Of a stretch of 36,044 nt of DNA, positions 7,819 through 16,620 are shown one piece after another. The stretch spans positions 1-36,044 of the forward strand of contig JAITLM010000081.1 in the NCBI GenBank assembly GCA_031277885.1, given 5' to 3'. A model generated the notes under the pieces. It did no database searches and was not told the DNA's origin. It was given only the letters and a program-made list of their open reading frames with translations. This DNA comes from Microbacterium sp. (GTDB lineage: Bacteria; Actinomycetota; Actinomycetes; Actinomycetales; Microbacteriaceae). Each line of letters begins with the position of its first letter. Positions within the stretch are counted from its first letter, which is position 1. Position numbers and translations under genes: made by a program.

Positions 7819-9147
7819 TCAGACGAGCCTCTTGCTCTCCGTCTTCGGCGCCCACAGCCACGTGACCAGAGCGCCGAGGGCGAGCACGGCGGAGAGCCAG
7901 TACATCGACACCGAGACTCCCCACTTCTCCAGGCTGATCGGCAGCAGGAACGTCCCGATCGCGGACGCGATGCGACTGGTCGCGTTGAGCAGGCCGACGC
8001 CGCTTCCCCGGAGGTGGGTCGGGAAGAGCTCGGGCGGGTAGACCTGAGTGATGTTCGACGCAGCGGACATCACGAACGAGTAGACCACGAACGGGATGAG
8101 CATCAGCCAGGGCGAGGCCTCCGCGAGGAGCCCGAGCAGCGCCAGCATCACGGTCATGATCACGAAGGTCCAGAACGTGAACGCCTTGCGCGGGAATCTC
8201 ACGATGGCCCACAGCCCCGCGACACCCCCGGCCAGCAGGAAGATGTTGATCAGCAGGTTCTGCGCGTTCGCGTCCGACACCTTCATCGCCTCGAGGATCG
8301 TGTAGACGAAGGTGTAGATGGCGAAGTACGGCAGCACCTGACAGCTGTAGAACAGGATCCCGAACCAGGTGCTCTTCCGAAGGGCGGGGCCGAACAGTTC
8401 TCGGTAGCTGCTCTTCTCCTCGACATGGGCCGCCGGGATGAAGATGTTCCCGGTCTTGAGGTACTTCTCCGCGATTGCGGCCGCCTCCTCGCCACGCCCC
8501 CTGCTGATCAGCCACCCGGGCGACTCCGGTGACCCGATGCGCACGATCAACACGAACAATGCCGGGATGAAGCCCGATGCCAGCAGCCAGCGCCAGGTGT
8601 CGGGGCCCACGTTCACGTAGGCGCCGATCACGTTGGCGAGCACATACCCGACCGTCCACAGAACTGTCAGCGAGGAGAGCATGAGCCCCCGGGACTTGCG
8701 CGGCGCGAACTCGGACAGGAGCGTCGGCCCCACGGCGTAGTCGGCGCCGAGGCCGAAGCCGATCAGCAGGCGCAGCACGAAGATCGTCTCGACGTTCGGC
8801 GCCCAGAACTGGGCCAGGGATGCTGCGGCGATCAAGATGAAGTTCAGGACGTAGACGCGCTGACGACCGATCCGATCGCTGATCCGCCCGAGGATCAAGG
8901 ACCCGAAGAACAGGCCGATCAGCGCCGAACTCGCAAGCATGCCCTGCCAGAACCCATCGACGTGCCATTGCTGCGCCAGCATCGGTAAGGCGCTTCCGAT
9001 GATGCCCAGCGCATAGCCGTCCGAGAAGTTGGCGCCGAAGGTCATCATCGTGACCTTGAAGTGGAATCGCCCGAACGGGATCTGGTCGAGCGCGATCTTC
9101 CCTTCGGGTACCGGCTCCTGGGCTTCGTCGGTGATGGCGGAATTCAT
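7819..9147 (-). CDS. MFS transporter, metabolite:H+ symporter type
   Basis: The 442-residue inner-membrane transporter has about 12 transmembrane helices and major facilitator signatures. The loop 2-3 motif is LGRISDRIGRQRVY, the helix-5 region LLIGFGLGADYAVGPTLLSEFAPRKSRG is typical of the sugar-porter/aromatic-acid branch, and the second half has FPTHLRGSGVG. The substrate is probably an organic acid or amino acid. Its position, divergent from an ammonia-lyase-like gene and an IclR gene, suggests that it imports the substrate of that enzyme. The ATG at 9147 has GGGAG 7 nt upstream; an upstream in-frame ATG at 9204 lies inside the promoter and was rejected. It has its own promoter with a TTGACA -35 box. 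Confidence 0.88.
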   Translation of the reverse strand: MNSAITDEAQEPVPEGKIALDQIPFGRFHFKVTMMTFGANFSDGYALGIIGSALPMLAQQWHVDGFWQGMLASSALIGLFFGSLILGRISDRIGRQRVYVLNFILIAAASLAQFWAPNVETIFVLRLLIGFGLGADYAVGPTLLSEFAPRKSRGLMLSSLTVLWTVGYVLANVIGAYVNVGPDTWRWLLASGFIPALFVLIVRIGSPESPGWLISRGRGEEAAAIAEKYLKTGNIFIPAAHVEEKSSYRELFGPALRKSTWFGILFYSCQVLPYFAIYTFVYTILEAMKVSDANAQNLLINIFLLAGGVAGLWAIVRFPRKAFTFWTFVIMTVMLALLGLLAEASPWLMLIPFVVYSFVMSAASNITQVYPPELFPTHLRGSGVGLLNATSRIASAIGTFLLPISLEKWGVSVSMYWLSAVLALGALVTWLWAPKTESKRLV

Positions 9148-9175
9148 CAGCAGCTCCCTTGCCACAATGTGTTGC

Positions 9176-9207
9176 CATGTAGTGAAATTGCTCTTGTTCA
9201 CCACATG
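9176..9207. promoter_or_regulatory. Inverted repeat, candidate IclR-family operator
   Basis: CATGTAGTGAA (9176-9186) and TTCACCACATG (9197-9207) are inverted repeats matching at 10 of 11 positions, separated by 10 nt. The repeat overlaps the -10 box and transcript start of the transporter and lies between it and the lyase-iclR operon. A site in this position is expected for the locally encoded IclR-type regulator. Assignment is by context only. Confidence 0.5.
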
Positions 9208-9233
9208 AAACTTGACGCCTGCCAGAATGTCAA
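9205..9233 (-). promoter_or_regulatory. Promoter of the MFS transporter gene
   Basis: On the minus strand TTGACA (9233-9228) is followed by exactly 17 nt and TTTCAT (9210-9205). The -35 match is perfect, the -10 is weaker. A second inverted repeat, CTTGAC-N12-GTCAAG (9211-9234), covers the -35 and spacer. Confidence 0.5.
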
Positions 9234-9270
9234 GACCCGCGCGTCATGCGCACCGGCGGAAGGAAACCCC

Positions 9271-10722
9271 ATGGTCGACGCGAATGGGCGTGCGAATCGA
9301 TCCCCCGCGCCCGCGGCGGCATCCGCGCGGACCACGATCATGCTCGGCGATCGATCGCTCGAGCTCGGCGACATCCGTGACTTCGCGCAGGATCGCGCAC
9401 GCGCGGAGTACTCGGCGACGGCGGCTCACGCGATCGCCGCCGCCCACGAGACCCTGCTCCGCCTCGCAGCGACGCGCCCGGTGTACGGACTCTCGACAGG
9501 GGTCGGGGCCCGCCGCAGCGTCGCGGTCGAGCGGGATCAGGAGTCGTGCCTGCGTCTTTGGCGCAGCCACGCCCTCCAGTTCGGCCCCGCCGCCGACCCG
9601 GAGCGTGTTCGGGCGATGCTGCTCATCCGCGCCAACCAGCTCGCGCAGGGAGGATCCGGGGTCAGTCCGGCGCTCGCCGACGCCCTGCTCGCTGCGACGA
9701 CGCGCGAGGATCCACCGACGGTCGCCTTCGGCGGCGCGCTCGGCACCGGCGATCTCGGGGCGCTCGCGGCCTTGGCGCTGCAGATCACCGGAGACAAGGC
9801 CACCGGGCCCTTCGTCGCCTCCGACGGCCTCCCGTTCATGAGCAGCAGCGCGCTGACGCTCGCCGACGCCGCCCTCGCGCTCGCCGATCTCGATCGTGCA
9901 CTCGACGCGGCGGTGGTGCTCGGAGCCGCCGCGGCACGTGCCCTTCGAACAACGTCCGAGCACTTCGCGGCAGCCGCGTTCGCAGATCGCCCCTCCGCGA
10001 TCCGCGATGCGGCGATGAGCCTGGCCCCATCCGGGGCGGATTCCAGCCCCCGCGTGCAGGACCCCTTCTCGATGCGATTGCTGCCTCAATCACTCGGGTC
10101 CGTGCGGTCCTCCTGGGAGCGCTGCCGGGACGCGACCCTCGCCGAGGTGAACGCCGCGCACGAGAACCCGCGCGTGTTCGTCGATGAGCAGCAGATCGCG
10201 CACACCGGAAACTTCTACACCGTCGACCTGGAACTCGCATGCGGAACCCTGCTGCGCGCTCTCGCACAGGATGCGAGCCTGCTGCTCGCGCGGCTCGGGC
10301 TGCTCATGAACCCTCGCTACACCGGCCAGGCCGAGTTCCTCGGCGACGGAACCCCGGACGCGACAGGCGCGATGATGCTGGAGTACCTCGCAGCCTCGGC
10401 GCTCGCAGATATCCGGGATCTCGCGGCCGCGCACGGCGGGCACGGCGTGCATCTCTCGCTCGGCGCTGAGGAGCACGCTCCGTTCACGCCGCAGGCCGTG
10501 CGTCGCGTCGCTCGAGCGACCGAGGACTACCGCACGATGCTCGCCTGCTTCGCCGTCGCCCTGCGCCGGCTGCCCGGACCGGACGATCTTCTGCTCGGTC
10601 TGCCGGAGCGTCGCGGCGGGCTCGAGGACCGCGACCTGAGCCACGAACTGGCCGAGACGGCGTCCGCGCTGGATAGGATTCGGCACGGCGAGTCGCACGA
10701 ACGGACGGAAGGGCGCCGATGA
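9271..10722 (+). CDS. Histidine/aromatic amino acid ammonia-lyase homologue with altered MIO triad
   Basis: The 483-residue member of the HAL/PAL/TAL lyase superfamily keeps the catalytic tyrosine loop RPVYGLSTGVG (Y72), RSHALQFG, LLIRANQLAQGGSGVS, QDPFSMRLLPQSLG (from 263), NAAHENPRVF, GNF (313-315) and a late Glu pair (E400-E401). At the site where classical enzymes have Ala-Ser-Gly, which cyclises to the MIO electrophile, this protein has Gly158-Thr159-Gly160 followed by the conserved D161-L162. The usual NGT after the MIO segment is replaced by S191-S-S, and the loop between them is shorter than in HAL. It may be a divergent lyase with Thr-derived chemistry or a non-MIO enzyme. The start follows GGAAGGAAA. 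The iclR gene overlaps its stop, and the transporter is divergent. Confidence 0.83.
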   Translation: MVDANGRANRSPAPAAASARTTIMLGDRSLELGDIRDFAQDRARAEYSATAAHAIAAAHETLLRLAATRPVYGLSTGVGARRSVAVERDQESCLRLWRSHALQFGPAADPERVRAMLLIRANQLAQGGSGVSPALADALLAATTREDPPTVAFGGALGTGDLGALAALALQITGDKATGPFVASDGLPFMSSSALTLADAALALADLDRALDAAVVLGAAAARALRTTSEHFAAAAFADRPSAIRDAAMSLAPSGADSSPRVQDPFSMRLLPQSLGSVRSSWERCRDATLAEVNAAHENPRVFVDEQQIAHTGNFYTVDLELACGTLLRALAQDASLLLARLGLLMNPRYTGQAEFLGDGTPDATGAMMLEYLAASALADIRDLAAAHGGHGVHLSLGAEEHAPFTPQAVRRVARATEDYRTMLACFAVALRRLPGPDDLLLGLPERRGGLEDRDLSHELAETASALDRIRHGESHERTEGRR

Positions 10723-11486
10723 GTACGACAGGGACAGGACGGGGTGGCTCGACTGCCACAGAGGAGCAGGCCGAGGCACTCGACTCGGGCTCTGGCCCCC
10801 GTTCCGTGCACAGGGCGCTGGAGCTGCTCACGATCGTCGTCGAGACGGGTCCGCAGCCGCTCACCGAGCTGGCACGAGCGAGCGGTCTGCCCACGAGCAC
10901 GACGCTGCGTTCACTGCGTGCCCTGGAGCACTGGGGCTATGTCGCGCGCGCACCCGATGGCGGCTACGTCGCCGGTCACCGATTCGCGCGCTCGCGCTTC
11001 GACGCCGAGCCGGCCAGCGCTGAGGATCTGTTCGAGCGTTCCGGCGAGGTGCTCCAACGGCTCACCGATCGCACCGGTGAATCGAGCTACCTGACCGTTC
11101 GCGGCCCCGGACGCAGCTGCATCTATCTGCGCGAAGTGCAGAGCGACCAGCCGATCCGTCACGTCGGCTTCGCCGGATGGGCGGGCCGCACGGTCCAGAT
11201 GGACGGCTCGGCGGTCGGCGCCGTCCTGGACGGCGAGACGCCGGAGACCGGATTCGTGACGCTGGGCGCGGTGTCCGCGCCGGACGCGACCGTCGTCGCA
11301 GCCCCCGTTCACGACAACGCGGGCGCCATCGTGGCCGCGATCAGCGTCGTCGGGCCCACGTTCCGCATGGGCGCGGATCGCGTTCAGGAGCTCGGCGCTC
11401 TCGTGCACGAAGCCGCGCAGAACCTGACTCGTGCGCTGCGGCCCGATCCCTCCGGATCGTCAGCAGCTGCCCCGGGCCGCGGATAA
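10719..11486 (+). CDS. IclR family transcriptional regulator
   Basis: The 255-residue DNA-binding protein has an N-terminal winged helix-turn-helix (about 27-90: RSVHRALELL, PLTELARASGLPTSTTLRSLRAL, WGYVARAPDGGYVAG). The C-terminal GAF-like effector domain starts near 105 and includes SSYLTVRGPGRSCIYLREVQS and the late TVVAAPVHDNAGAIVAAISV segment. IclR proteins usually control adjacent catabolic and transport genes in response to a small-molecule ligand. It overlaps the lyase gene by 4 bp (ATGA), so the two are translationally coupled. The inverted repeat at 9176-9207 is the most likely target. The ligand is probably the lyase substrate or product. Confidence 0.9.
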   Translation: MSTTGTGRGGSTATEEQAEALDSGSGPRSVHRALELLTIVVETGPQPLTELARASGLPTSTTLRSLRALEHWGYVARAPDGGYVAGHRFARSRFDAEPASAEDLFERSGEVLQRLTDRTGESSYLTVRGPGRSCIYLREVQSDQPIRHVGFAGWAGRTVQMDGSAVGAVLDGETPETGFVTLGAVSAPDATVVAAPVHDNAGAIVAAISVVGPTFRMGADRVQELGALVHEAAQNLTRALRPDPSGSSAAAPGRG

Positions 11487-11508
11487 CCGGGCCGACCTCC
11501 AGGAGGGC

Positions 11509-11514
11509 TAGGCT
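11509..11514 (+). promoter_or_regulatory. -10 box of the aceE-fasR transcript
   Basis: TAGGCT lies 23 bp after the iclR stop. It would give a 5' leader of about 90 nt before the GTG of aceE, much longer than most leaders in this window. No clear -35 box or riboswitch-like fold was recognised in the leader. Confidence 0.4.
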
Positions 11515-11610
11515 GAGAGACGCGCGCTCTTTGTGCGGAGTCGACAAGCCTCCCCCGCGACGCATCCCGATTTCGTTGGCACGACCTGCCAGACAGACGA
11601 AAGGCCTCCT

Positions 11611-14334
11611 GTGACTGTTCACGACCAGGATCCGTACTCCCAGGGCCCGCTCGACAGCGATCCCGAAGAGACCAGCGAATGGCAGCAATCGCTCGACGAG
11701 CTCGTCGGCGCGAAGGGTCACGGCCGCGGCCGCGAGATCATGCTCAGCCTGCTCAAGCGATCGAAGGATCTGCACCTGGGCGTTCCGATGGTTCCCACCA
11801 CGGACTACATCAACACCATCGCCCCGGAGAACGAGGCGGCCTTCCCCGGCGATGAGGACCTCGAGCGCCGCTACCGGCACTGGATCCGCTGGAACGCCGC
11901 GGTCACCGTGCACCGTGCGCAGCGTCCCGGCATTGGGGTCGGCGGCCACATCTCGACCTACGCCTCGGCGGCGTCGCTCTACGAAGTGGGTTTCAACCAC
12001 TTCTTCCGCGGCCAGGACCACCCGTCCGGTGGCGACCAGATCTTCTACCAGGGCCACGCCTCCCCCGGCGCCTACGCGCGCGGGTTCCTGGAGGGCCGCA
12101 TCACCGAGCAGCAGCTCGACGCGTTCCGCCAGGAGAAGTCCGGCGCGCCGAACGGCCTGCCGTCCTACCCGCACCCGCGGATGATGCCGGAGTTCTGGCA
12201 GTTCCCGACCGTGTCGATGGGCCTCGGCCCGATCAACGCGATCTACCAGGCGATGACGAACAAGTACCTCGCCAACCGCGGCATCAAGGACAACGACTCT
12301 CACGTGTGGGCGTTCCTCGGCGACGGCGAGATGGACGAGGTCGAGTCGCGCGGTCAGCTCCAGGTCGCGGCGAACGAGGGCCTGGACAACCTGACCTTCG
12401 TGATCAACTGCAACCTGCAGCGTCTCGACGGCCCGGTGCGTGGAAACGGCAAGATCGTCCAGGAGCTGGAGAGCTTCTTCCGCGGCGCCGGCTGGAACGT
12501 CATCAAGGTCGTCTGGGGCCGGGAGTGGGACGACCTGCTCGCCCGCGACACCGACGGCGCGCTGCTGAACCTCATGAACGTCACCCCGGACGGCGACTAC
12601 CAGACCTACAAGGCCGAGAGCGGCGCCTACGTGCGTGAGAACTTCTTCGGTCGCGACGAGCGCGCGCTCGCCCTGGTCAAGGACTACTCGGACGACGACA
12701 TCTGGCACCTTCGCCGCGGCGGCCACGACTACCGCAAGGTGTACGCGGCCTACAAGGCGGCCATGGAGCACAAGGGCCAGCCGACAGTCATCCTCGCCAA
12801 GACCGTCAAGGGCTACGGCCTGGGTCCGCACTTCGAGGGCCGCAACGCGACCCACCAGATGAAGAAGATGACACTGGACGACCTCAAGCTGTTCCGCGAC
12901 ACGATGCACATCCCGATCACGGATGCGCAGCTCGAGGCCGACCCGTACCGTCCCCCGTACTACCACCCGGGACAGAACGACGAGACGATCCAGTACATGC
13001 TGGACCGCCGCCACGATCTCGGTGGATTCCTGCCCGAGCGCCGCAGCACCCACGTGGGTCTCGAACTCCCGCAGGAGAAGGACTACGCGCTGCCGAAGAA
13101 GGGCTCCGGCAACCAGGAGGTCGCCACGACCATGGCCTTCGTGCGCATGGTCAAGGACCTCATGCGGGTCAAGGGCTTCGGCGAGCGGATCGTCCCGATC
13201 ATCCCGGACGAGGCGCGCACGTTCGGCATGGACGCGTACTTCCCCACCGCGAAGATCTACAACCCCAACGGCCAGAACTACACCTCGGTCGACCGGGAGC
13301 TGCTGCTCGCGTACAAGGAGAGCCCGCAGGGCCAGCTCATGCACGTCGGCATCAACGAGGCCGGCGCCGTGGCGGCGTTCACCGCCACCTCGACCGCGTA
13401 CTCGACGCACGGCGAGCCGCTCATCCCGATCTACATCTTCTACTCGATGTTCGGCTACCAGCGCACGGGCGACGCGTTCTGGGCCGCCGGCGACCAGATG
13501 GGCCGCGGCTTCATCATCGGCGCCACCGCGGGCCGCACCACGCTGACCGGCGAGGGCACCCAGCACGCGGACGGACACTCGCCGCTGCTCGCCTCGACCA
13601 ACCCGGCCACGCTCGTGTACGACGCGGCGTACGGCTACGAGGTCTCGCACATCGTCCAGGCCGGCATCGAGCAGATGTACGGCGGCACCCACCCGAACCC
13701 GGACGTCATGTACTACCTCACGGTGTACAACGAGCCGATGCGCATGCCGGCGGAGCCCGAGGACGTGGACGTGGAGGGGATCCGCAAGGGCCTGCACCGC
13801 ATCTCGGTCGGATCCGGCGAGGGCCAGCGCGTGCAGCTGCTCGCGTCCGGCGTGGGCGTGCCGTGGGCGATCGAGGCCCAGGAGCTGCTGCTCGCGGACT
13901 GGGGCGTGTCCGCCGATGTCTGGTCGGTCACGTCGTGGACCGAGCTGCGCCGTGACGGCCTCGCCGCCGACGAGCACAACTTCCTGCACCCGGAGGAGGA
14001 GCCGCAGGCGGCCTACCTCACCGAGAAGCTGAAGGACGCCCAGGGCCCGTTCATCGCGACGAGCGACTACATGCACGCGGTCCAGGACCAGATCCGCCAG
14101 TGGGTCCCCGGCGCGTACTACACGCTCGGCGCCGACGGATTCGGCTTCGCCGACACCCGCGCCGCCGCACGTCGCTTCTTCAAGATCGACGGGCCGTCCA
14201 TGGTCGTCCGCGCTCTCCAGGCGCTGGCCGACGAGGGTCGCATCGACCGTTCCGTCGTGGGCCAGGCGATCGCGAAGTACGACCTGTACAACGTGAACGC
14301 GGGCACCAGCGGCAACGCCGGCGGCGAGAGCTGA
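11611..14334 (+). CDS. aceE: Pyruvate dehydrogenase E1 component, homodimeric type
   Basis: The 907-residue thiamine diphosphate enzyme decarboxylates pyruvate and acetylates the lipoyl groups of E2, feeding acetyl-CoA to the TCA cycle and fatty-acid synthesis. It is the single-chain AceE type, slightly longer than the E. coli protein. The TPP/Mg motif begins GDGEMDE (237-243) and ends with NCN about 30 residues on. Other family segments are [24 protein letters not shown] and, in the pyrimidine domain, [25 protein letters not shown] and [15 protein letters not shown]. The GTG start has AAAGG 6 nt upstream. The next gene begins 13 bp after its stop, so the PucR-type regulator is probably cotranscribed, as in the mycobacterial aceE-Rv2242 pair. 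Confidence 0.97.
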   Translation: MTVHDQDPYSQGPLDSDPEETSEWQQSLDELVGAKGHGRGREIMLSLLKRSKDLHLGVPMVPTTDYINTIAPENEAAFPGDEDLERRYRHWIRWNAAVTVHRAQRPGIGVGGHISTYASAASLYEVGFNHFFRGQDHPSGGDQIFYQGHASPGAYARGFLEGRITEQQLDAFRQEKSGAPNGLPSYPHPRMMPEFWQFPTVSMGLGPINAIYQAMTNKYLANRGIKDNDSHVWAFLGDGEMDEVESRGQLQVAANEGLDNLTFVINCNLQRLDGPVRGNGKIVQELESFFRGAGWNVIKVVWGREWDDLLARDTDGALLNLMNVTPDGDYQTYKAESGAYVRENFFGRDERALALVKDYSDDDIWHLRRGGHDYRKVYAAYKAAMEHKGQPTVILAKTVKGYGLGPHFEGRNATHQMKKMTLDDLKLFRDTMHIPITDAQLEADPYRPPYYHPGQNDETIQYMLDRRHDLGGFLPERRSTHVGLELPQEKDYALPKKGSGNQEVATTMAFVRMVKDLMRVKGFGERIVPIIPDEARTFGMDAYFPTAKIYNPNGQNYTSVDRELLLAYKESPQGQLMHVGINEAGAVAAFTATSTAYSTHGEPLIPIYIFYSMFGYQRTGDAFWAAGDQMGRGFIIGATAGRTTLTGEGTQHADGHSPLLASTNPATLVYDAAYGYEVSHIVQAGIEQMYGGTHPNPDVMYYLTVYNEPMRMPAEPEDVDVEGIRKGLHRISVGSGEGQRVQLLASGVGVPWAIEAQELLLADWGVSADVWSVTSWTELRRDGLAADEHNFLHPEEEPQAAYLTEKLKDAQGPFIATSDYMHAVQDQIRQWVPGAYYTLGADGFGFADTRAAARRFFKIDGPSMVVRALQALADEGRIDRSVVGQAIAKYDLYNVNAGTSGNAGGES

Positions 14335-14347
14335 CCCGCGCGGCACG

Positions 14348-15574
14348 ATGAGCAGACCTCCCGAGATGACCAAGGAGGAGACGCTGGCGTGGCTGCGCCG
14401 CATCTCCGGGGACCTCGCCACGGCGACCCTGCAGCGTCTCGAGGATTCGCTGCCGTGGTACGCCGAGATGCCACCGGCCCGACGCTCCGCCGTCGGGCTG
14501 GTGGCCCAGGCCGGCATCACCTCGTTCATCCAGTGGTACGACGATCCGACGTCCACGCCGTGGATCGCCGCCGACATCTTCGCCGCCGCCCCTCGTGAGC
14601 TGCTGCGCAGCGTCAGCCTGCAGCAGACGCTCCAGCTCATCCGCGTCACCGTCGAGGTGACCGAGGAGCGCGTGGCAGGCAACGGCCAGCACCTGCGCGA
14701 CGCGATCCTGCTGTACTCGCGGGACGTGGCCTTCGCGGCCGCCGACGTCTACGCGCGCGCCGCCGAGGCCAGAGGTCTGTGGGACGCGCGCCTGGAGGCG
14801 CTCGTCGTCGACTCGATCCTCACGGGCGAGGCCGACGAGGAGCTGCCCAGCCGCATCGCGGCCCTCGGCTGGCACGGCCACGGCGAGGTCTGCGTGATCG
14901 TGGGCACCACGCCGCCCCAGTTCGACGTGGACCAGGTGCGCCGCACCGCCCGCAAGCTCGCGGTCGACGTGCTGATCGGCGTGCAGGGATCCCGGCTCGT
15001 GCTCGTCGTCGGGCGGGCCAAGCCCGCCGCGGGAGAGGAAGCCGCCGAGACCGCAGAGCCGGAGGAGTTCTCCTTCGCGGAGATCGCGCGTACCTTCGAG
15101 CCCTCGTTCGGCCCCGGGCACGTCGTGGTCGGCCCCGCGGTCGCCGCGCTCGTGGACGCCGGGCAGAGCGCCCGTGCGGCCCTCGCCGGGTTCGCCGTGG
15201 CACGCGCCTGGCGCGGCGCGCCGCGTCCGGTGGACGCCGACGAACTGCTGCCGGAGCGCGCGATCGCCGGAGACCCGCTGGCCAAGCAGACGCTCATCGA
15301 GCGCGTGTTCCGCCCGCTGCACGATCACTCCACCGACCTCGTGACCACGCTGTGGAGCTATCTCGACAACGGCCGCTCGCTCGAGGCCACCGCGCGCGAG
15401 CTGTTCGTGCACCCCAACACCGTGCGCTATCGCCTCAAGCGGATCAGTGAGGTGATCGGCTGGGACGCGACCGGCCCGCGAGAGGCGTTCATCCTGCAGA
15501 CCGCTCTCGTGCTCGGCACGATCGGCACGGCGGATCCGGTCCGCCGCGGGCTCCGTCCTCGTCGGCTCCGCTGA
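14348..15574 (+). CDS. fasR: PucR-type regulator of fatty-acid synthesis (FasR-like)
   Basis: The 408-residue protein has a long N-terminal region of unknown sensing function, a GGDEF-like/linker middle and a C-terminal PucR helix-turn-helix. The last lies at about 345-372 (LEATARELFVHPNTVRYRLKRISEVIG). Genes in this position, directly before fabD, correspond to fasR of Streptomyces (activator of the fab operon) and Rv2242 of M. tuberculosis. It follows aceE by 13 bp with no promoter or good ribosome binding site, consistent with cotranscription, and may let pyruvate dehydrogenase and FAS-II expression move together. The first ATG is used here; an ATG at 14366 is an alternative. The symbol is assigned by homology and synteny. 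Confidence 0.87.
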   Translation: MSRPPEMTKEETLAWLRRISGDLATATLQRLEDSLPWYAEMPPARRSAVGLVAQAGITSFIQWYDDPTSTPWIAADIFAAAPRELLRSVSLQQTLQLIRVTVEVTEERVAGNGQHLRDAILLYSRDVAFAAADVYARAAEARGLWDARLEALVVDSILTGEADEELPSRIAALGWHGHGEVCVIVGTTPPQFDVDQVRRTARKLAVDVLIGVQGSRLVLVVGRAKPAAGEEAAETAEPEEFSFAEIARTFEPSFGPGHVVVGPAVAALVDAGQSARAALAGFAVARAWRGAPRPVDADELLPERAIAGDPLAKQTLIERVFRPLHDHSTDLVTTLWSYLDNGRSLEATARELFVHPNTVRYRLKRISEVIGWDATGPREAFILQTALVLGTIGTADPVRRGLRPRRLR

Positions 15575-15628
15575 CCTCTCTGCCCGGTCGCCGAAGAAAG
15601 CGTTGTACGACTCGGATAACCGATCTGC

Positions 15629-15659
15629 GGATTCTTGTGAGGGTTGAGCCACCGAATCC
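15629..15659. promoter_or_regulatory. Inverted repeat before fabD, possible FasR site
   Basis: GGATTC (15629-15634) and GAATCC (15654-15659) form a 6-bp inverted repeat with a 19-nt spacer in the 110-bp region before fabD. It is the only symmetric element noticed there. A link to the adjacent regulator is inferred from location, and a repeat this short could occur by chance. Confidence 0.3.
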
Positions 15660-15672
15660 GGCGAATCGTTGG

Positions 15673-15678
15673 CAGACT
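15673..15678 (+). promoter_or_regulatory. -10 box, leaderless start of fabD
   Basis: CAGACT is 6 nt (GGGAAC) before the GTG of fabD. It departs from TANNNT only at the first base and has the spacing seen at the other leaderless starts here. Confidence 0.4.
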
Positions 15679-15684
15679 GGGAAC

Positions 15685-16620
15685 GTGATCGTCTTCGCAT
15701 GCCCTGGACAGGGCTCCCAGACCCCTGGTTTCCTCTCCCCCTGGCTCGAGCTCGACGGCGTCGCCGAAGACCTCGCGCTCTACTCGGAGGCCGCCGAGGT
15801 CGACCTGGTCCAGCACGGCACGGTCTCGGACGCCGACACGATCCGCGACACCCGGATCGCACAGCCGCTCATCGTCGCCGCCTCGCTCGTCGCCGCGAAG
15901 GCCCTCCGGGCGCGCGCCGGGCGTGGTCCCGACGGCATCGCCGGGCACTCGGTCGGCGAGTTCGCAGCCGTCGCGGACGCCGGTGTGATCCCCGCCGAGA
16001 CCGCCATGCGCCTGGTCGGCATCCGTGGACGCGCCATGGCGGATGCCGCCGGCAGGACGCCGACCGGCATGAGCGCGGTCCTGGGCGGCGACGAGGAGGC
16101 GGTGCTCGCGCTGCTCTCCGACCTCGACCTCACCCCCGCCAACTACAACGGCGGCGGACAGATCGTGGCCGCCGGCGCCCTGCCCGCCCTCGCCGCGCTG
16201 GCCGAAGCACCCGTCCGCGGATCCCGCGTGATCGCGCTGCAGGTCGCCGGGGCGTTCCACACGCAGTACATGGCCTCGGCCGTCGACACCCTGCGCGAGG
16301 CCGTCTCCGGCGTCGACGCGGCGGACCCGACGGTGACGCTCTGGACCAACAAGGACGGATCCGTCCTCACCGACGGCACGACCGCGCTGGAGAACCTGGT
16401 GACCCAGGTCTCCTCCCCCGTGCGCTGGGACCTCTGCATGGCCTCGTTCGCCGACAACGGGATCACGGGCCTCATCGAGCTCACCCCCGCCGGCGCCCTC
16501 ACCGGCCTCGCGAAGCGCGGCCTGCGCGGCGTCCCCGCGGTCGCCGTGAAGACCCCGGACGACCTCGACGCGGCGGCGGCGCTGCTCGACGGCACCTCGA
16601 ACAACGGAGAAGCAGCATGA
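15685..16620 (+). CDS. fabD: Malonyl-CoA:ACP transacylase
   Basis: The 311-residue enzyme loads malonate from CoA onto acyl carrier protein for FAS-II. Start segment IVFACPGQGSQTPGFL carries the oxyanion Gln loop. The nucleophile is S89 in AGHSVGEFAA, and the catalytic His is H192 in GAFHTQYM. The GTG start is chosen because the family sequence begins at once after it; reading further upstream adds unrelated residues across the promoter. The fabH gene overlaps the stop by 4 bp (ATGA), so translation is coupled. It heads the fabD-fabH-acpP-fabF cluster. Confidence 0.96.
   Translation: MIVFACPGQGSQTPGFLSPWLELDGVAEDLALYSEAAEVDLVQHGTVSDADTIRDTRIAQPLIVAASLVAAKALRARAGRGPDGIAGHSVGEFAAVADAGVIPAETAMRLVGIRGRAMADAAGRTPTGMSAVLGGDEEAVLALLSDLDLTPANYNGGGQIVAAGALPALAALAEAPVRGSRVIALQVAGAFHTQYMASAVDTLREAVSGVDAADPTVTLWTNKDGSVLTDGTTALENLVTQVSSPVRWDLCMASFADNGITGLIELTPAGALTGLAKRGLRGVPAVAVKTPDDLDAAAALLDGTSNNGEAA

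Noticed and set aside
11341..14682. 1113-codon minus-strand reading frame opposite aceE
   Set aside because: It is a shadow of the aceE coding strand with no recognisable domain; aceE on the plus strand is certain.
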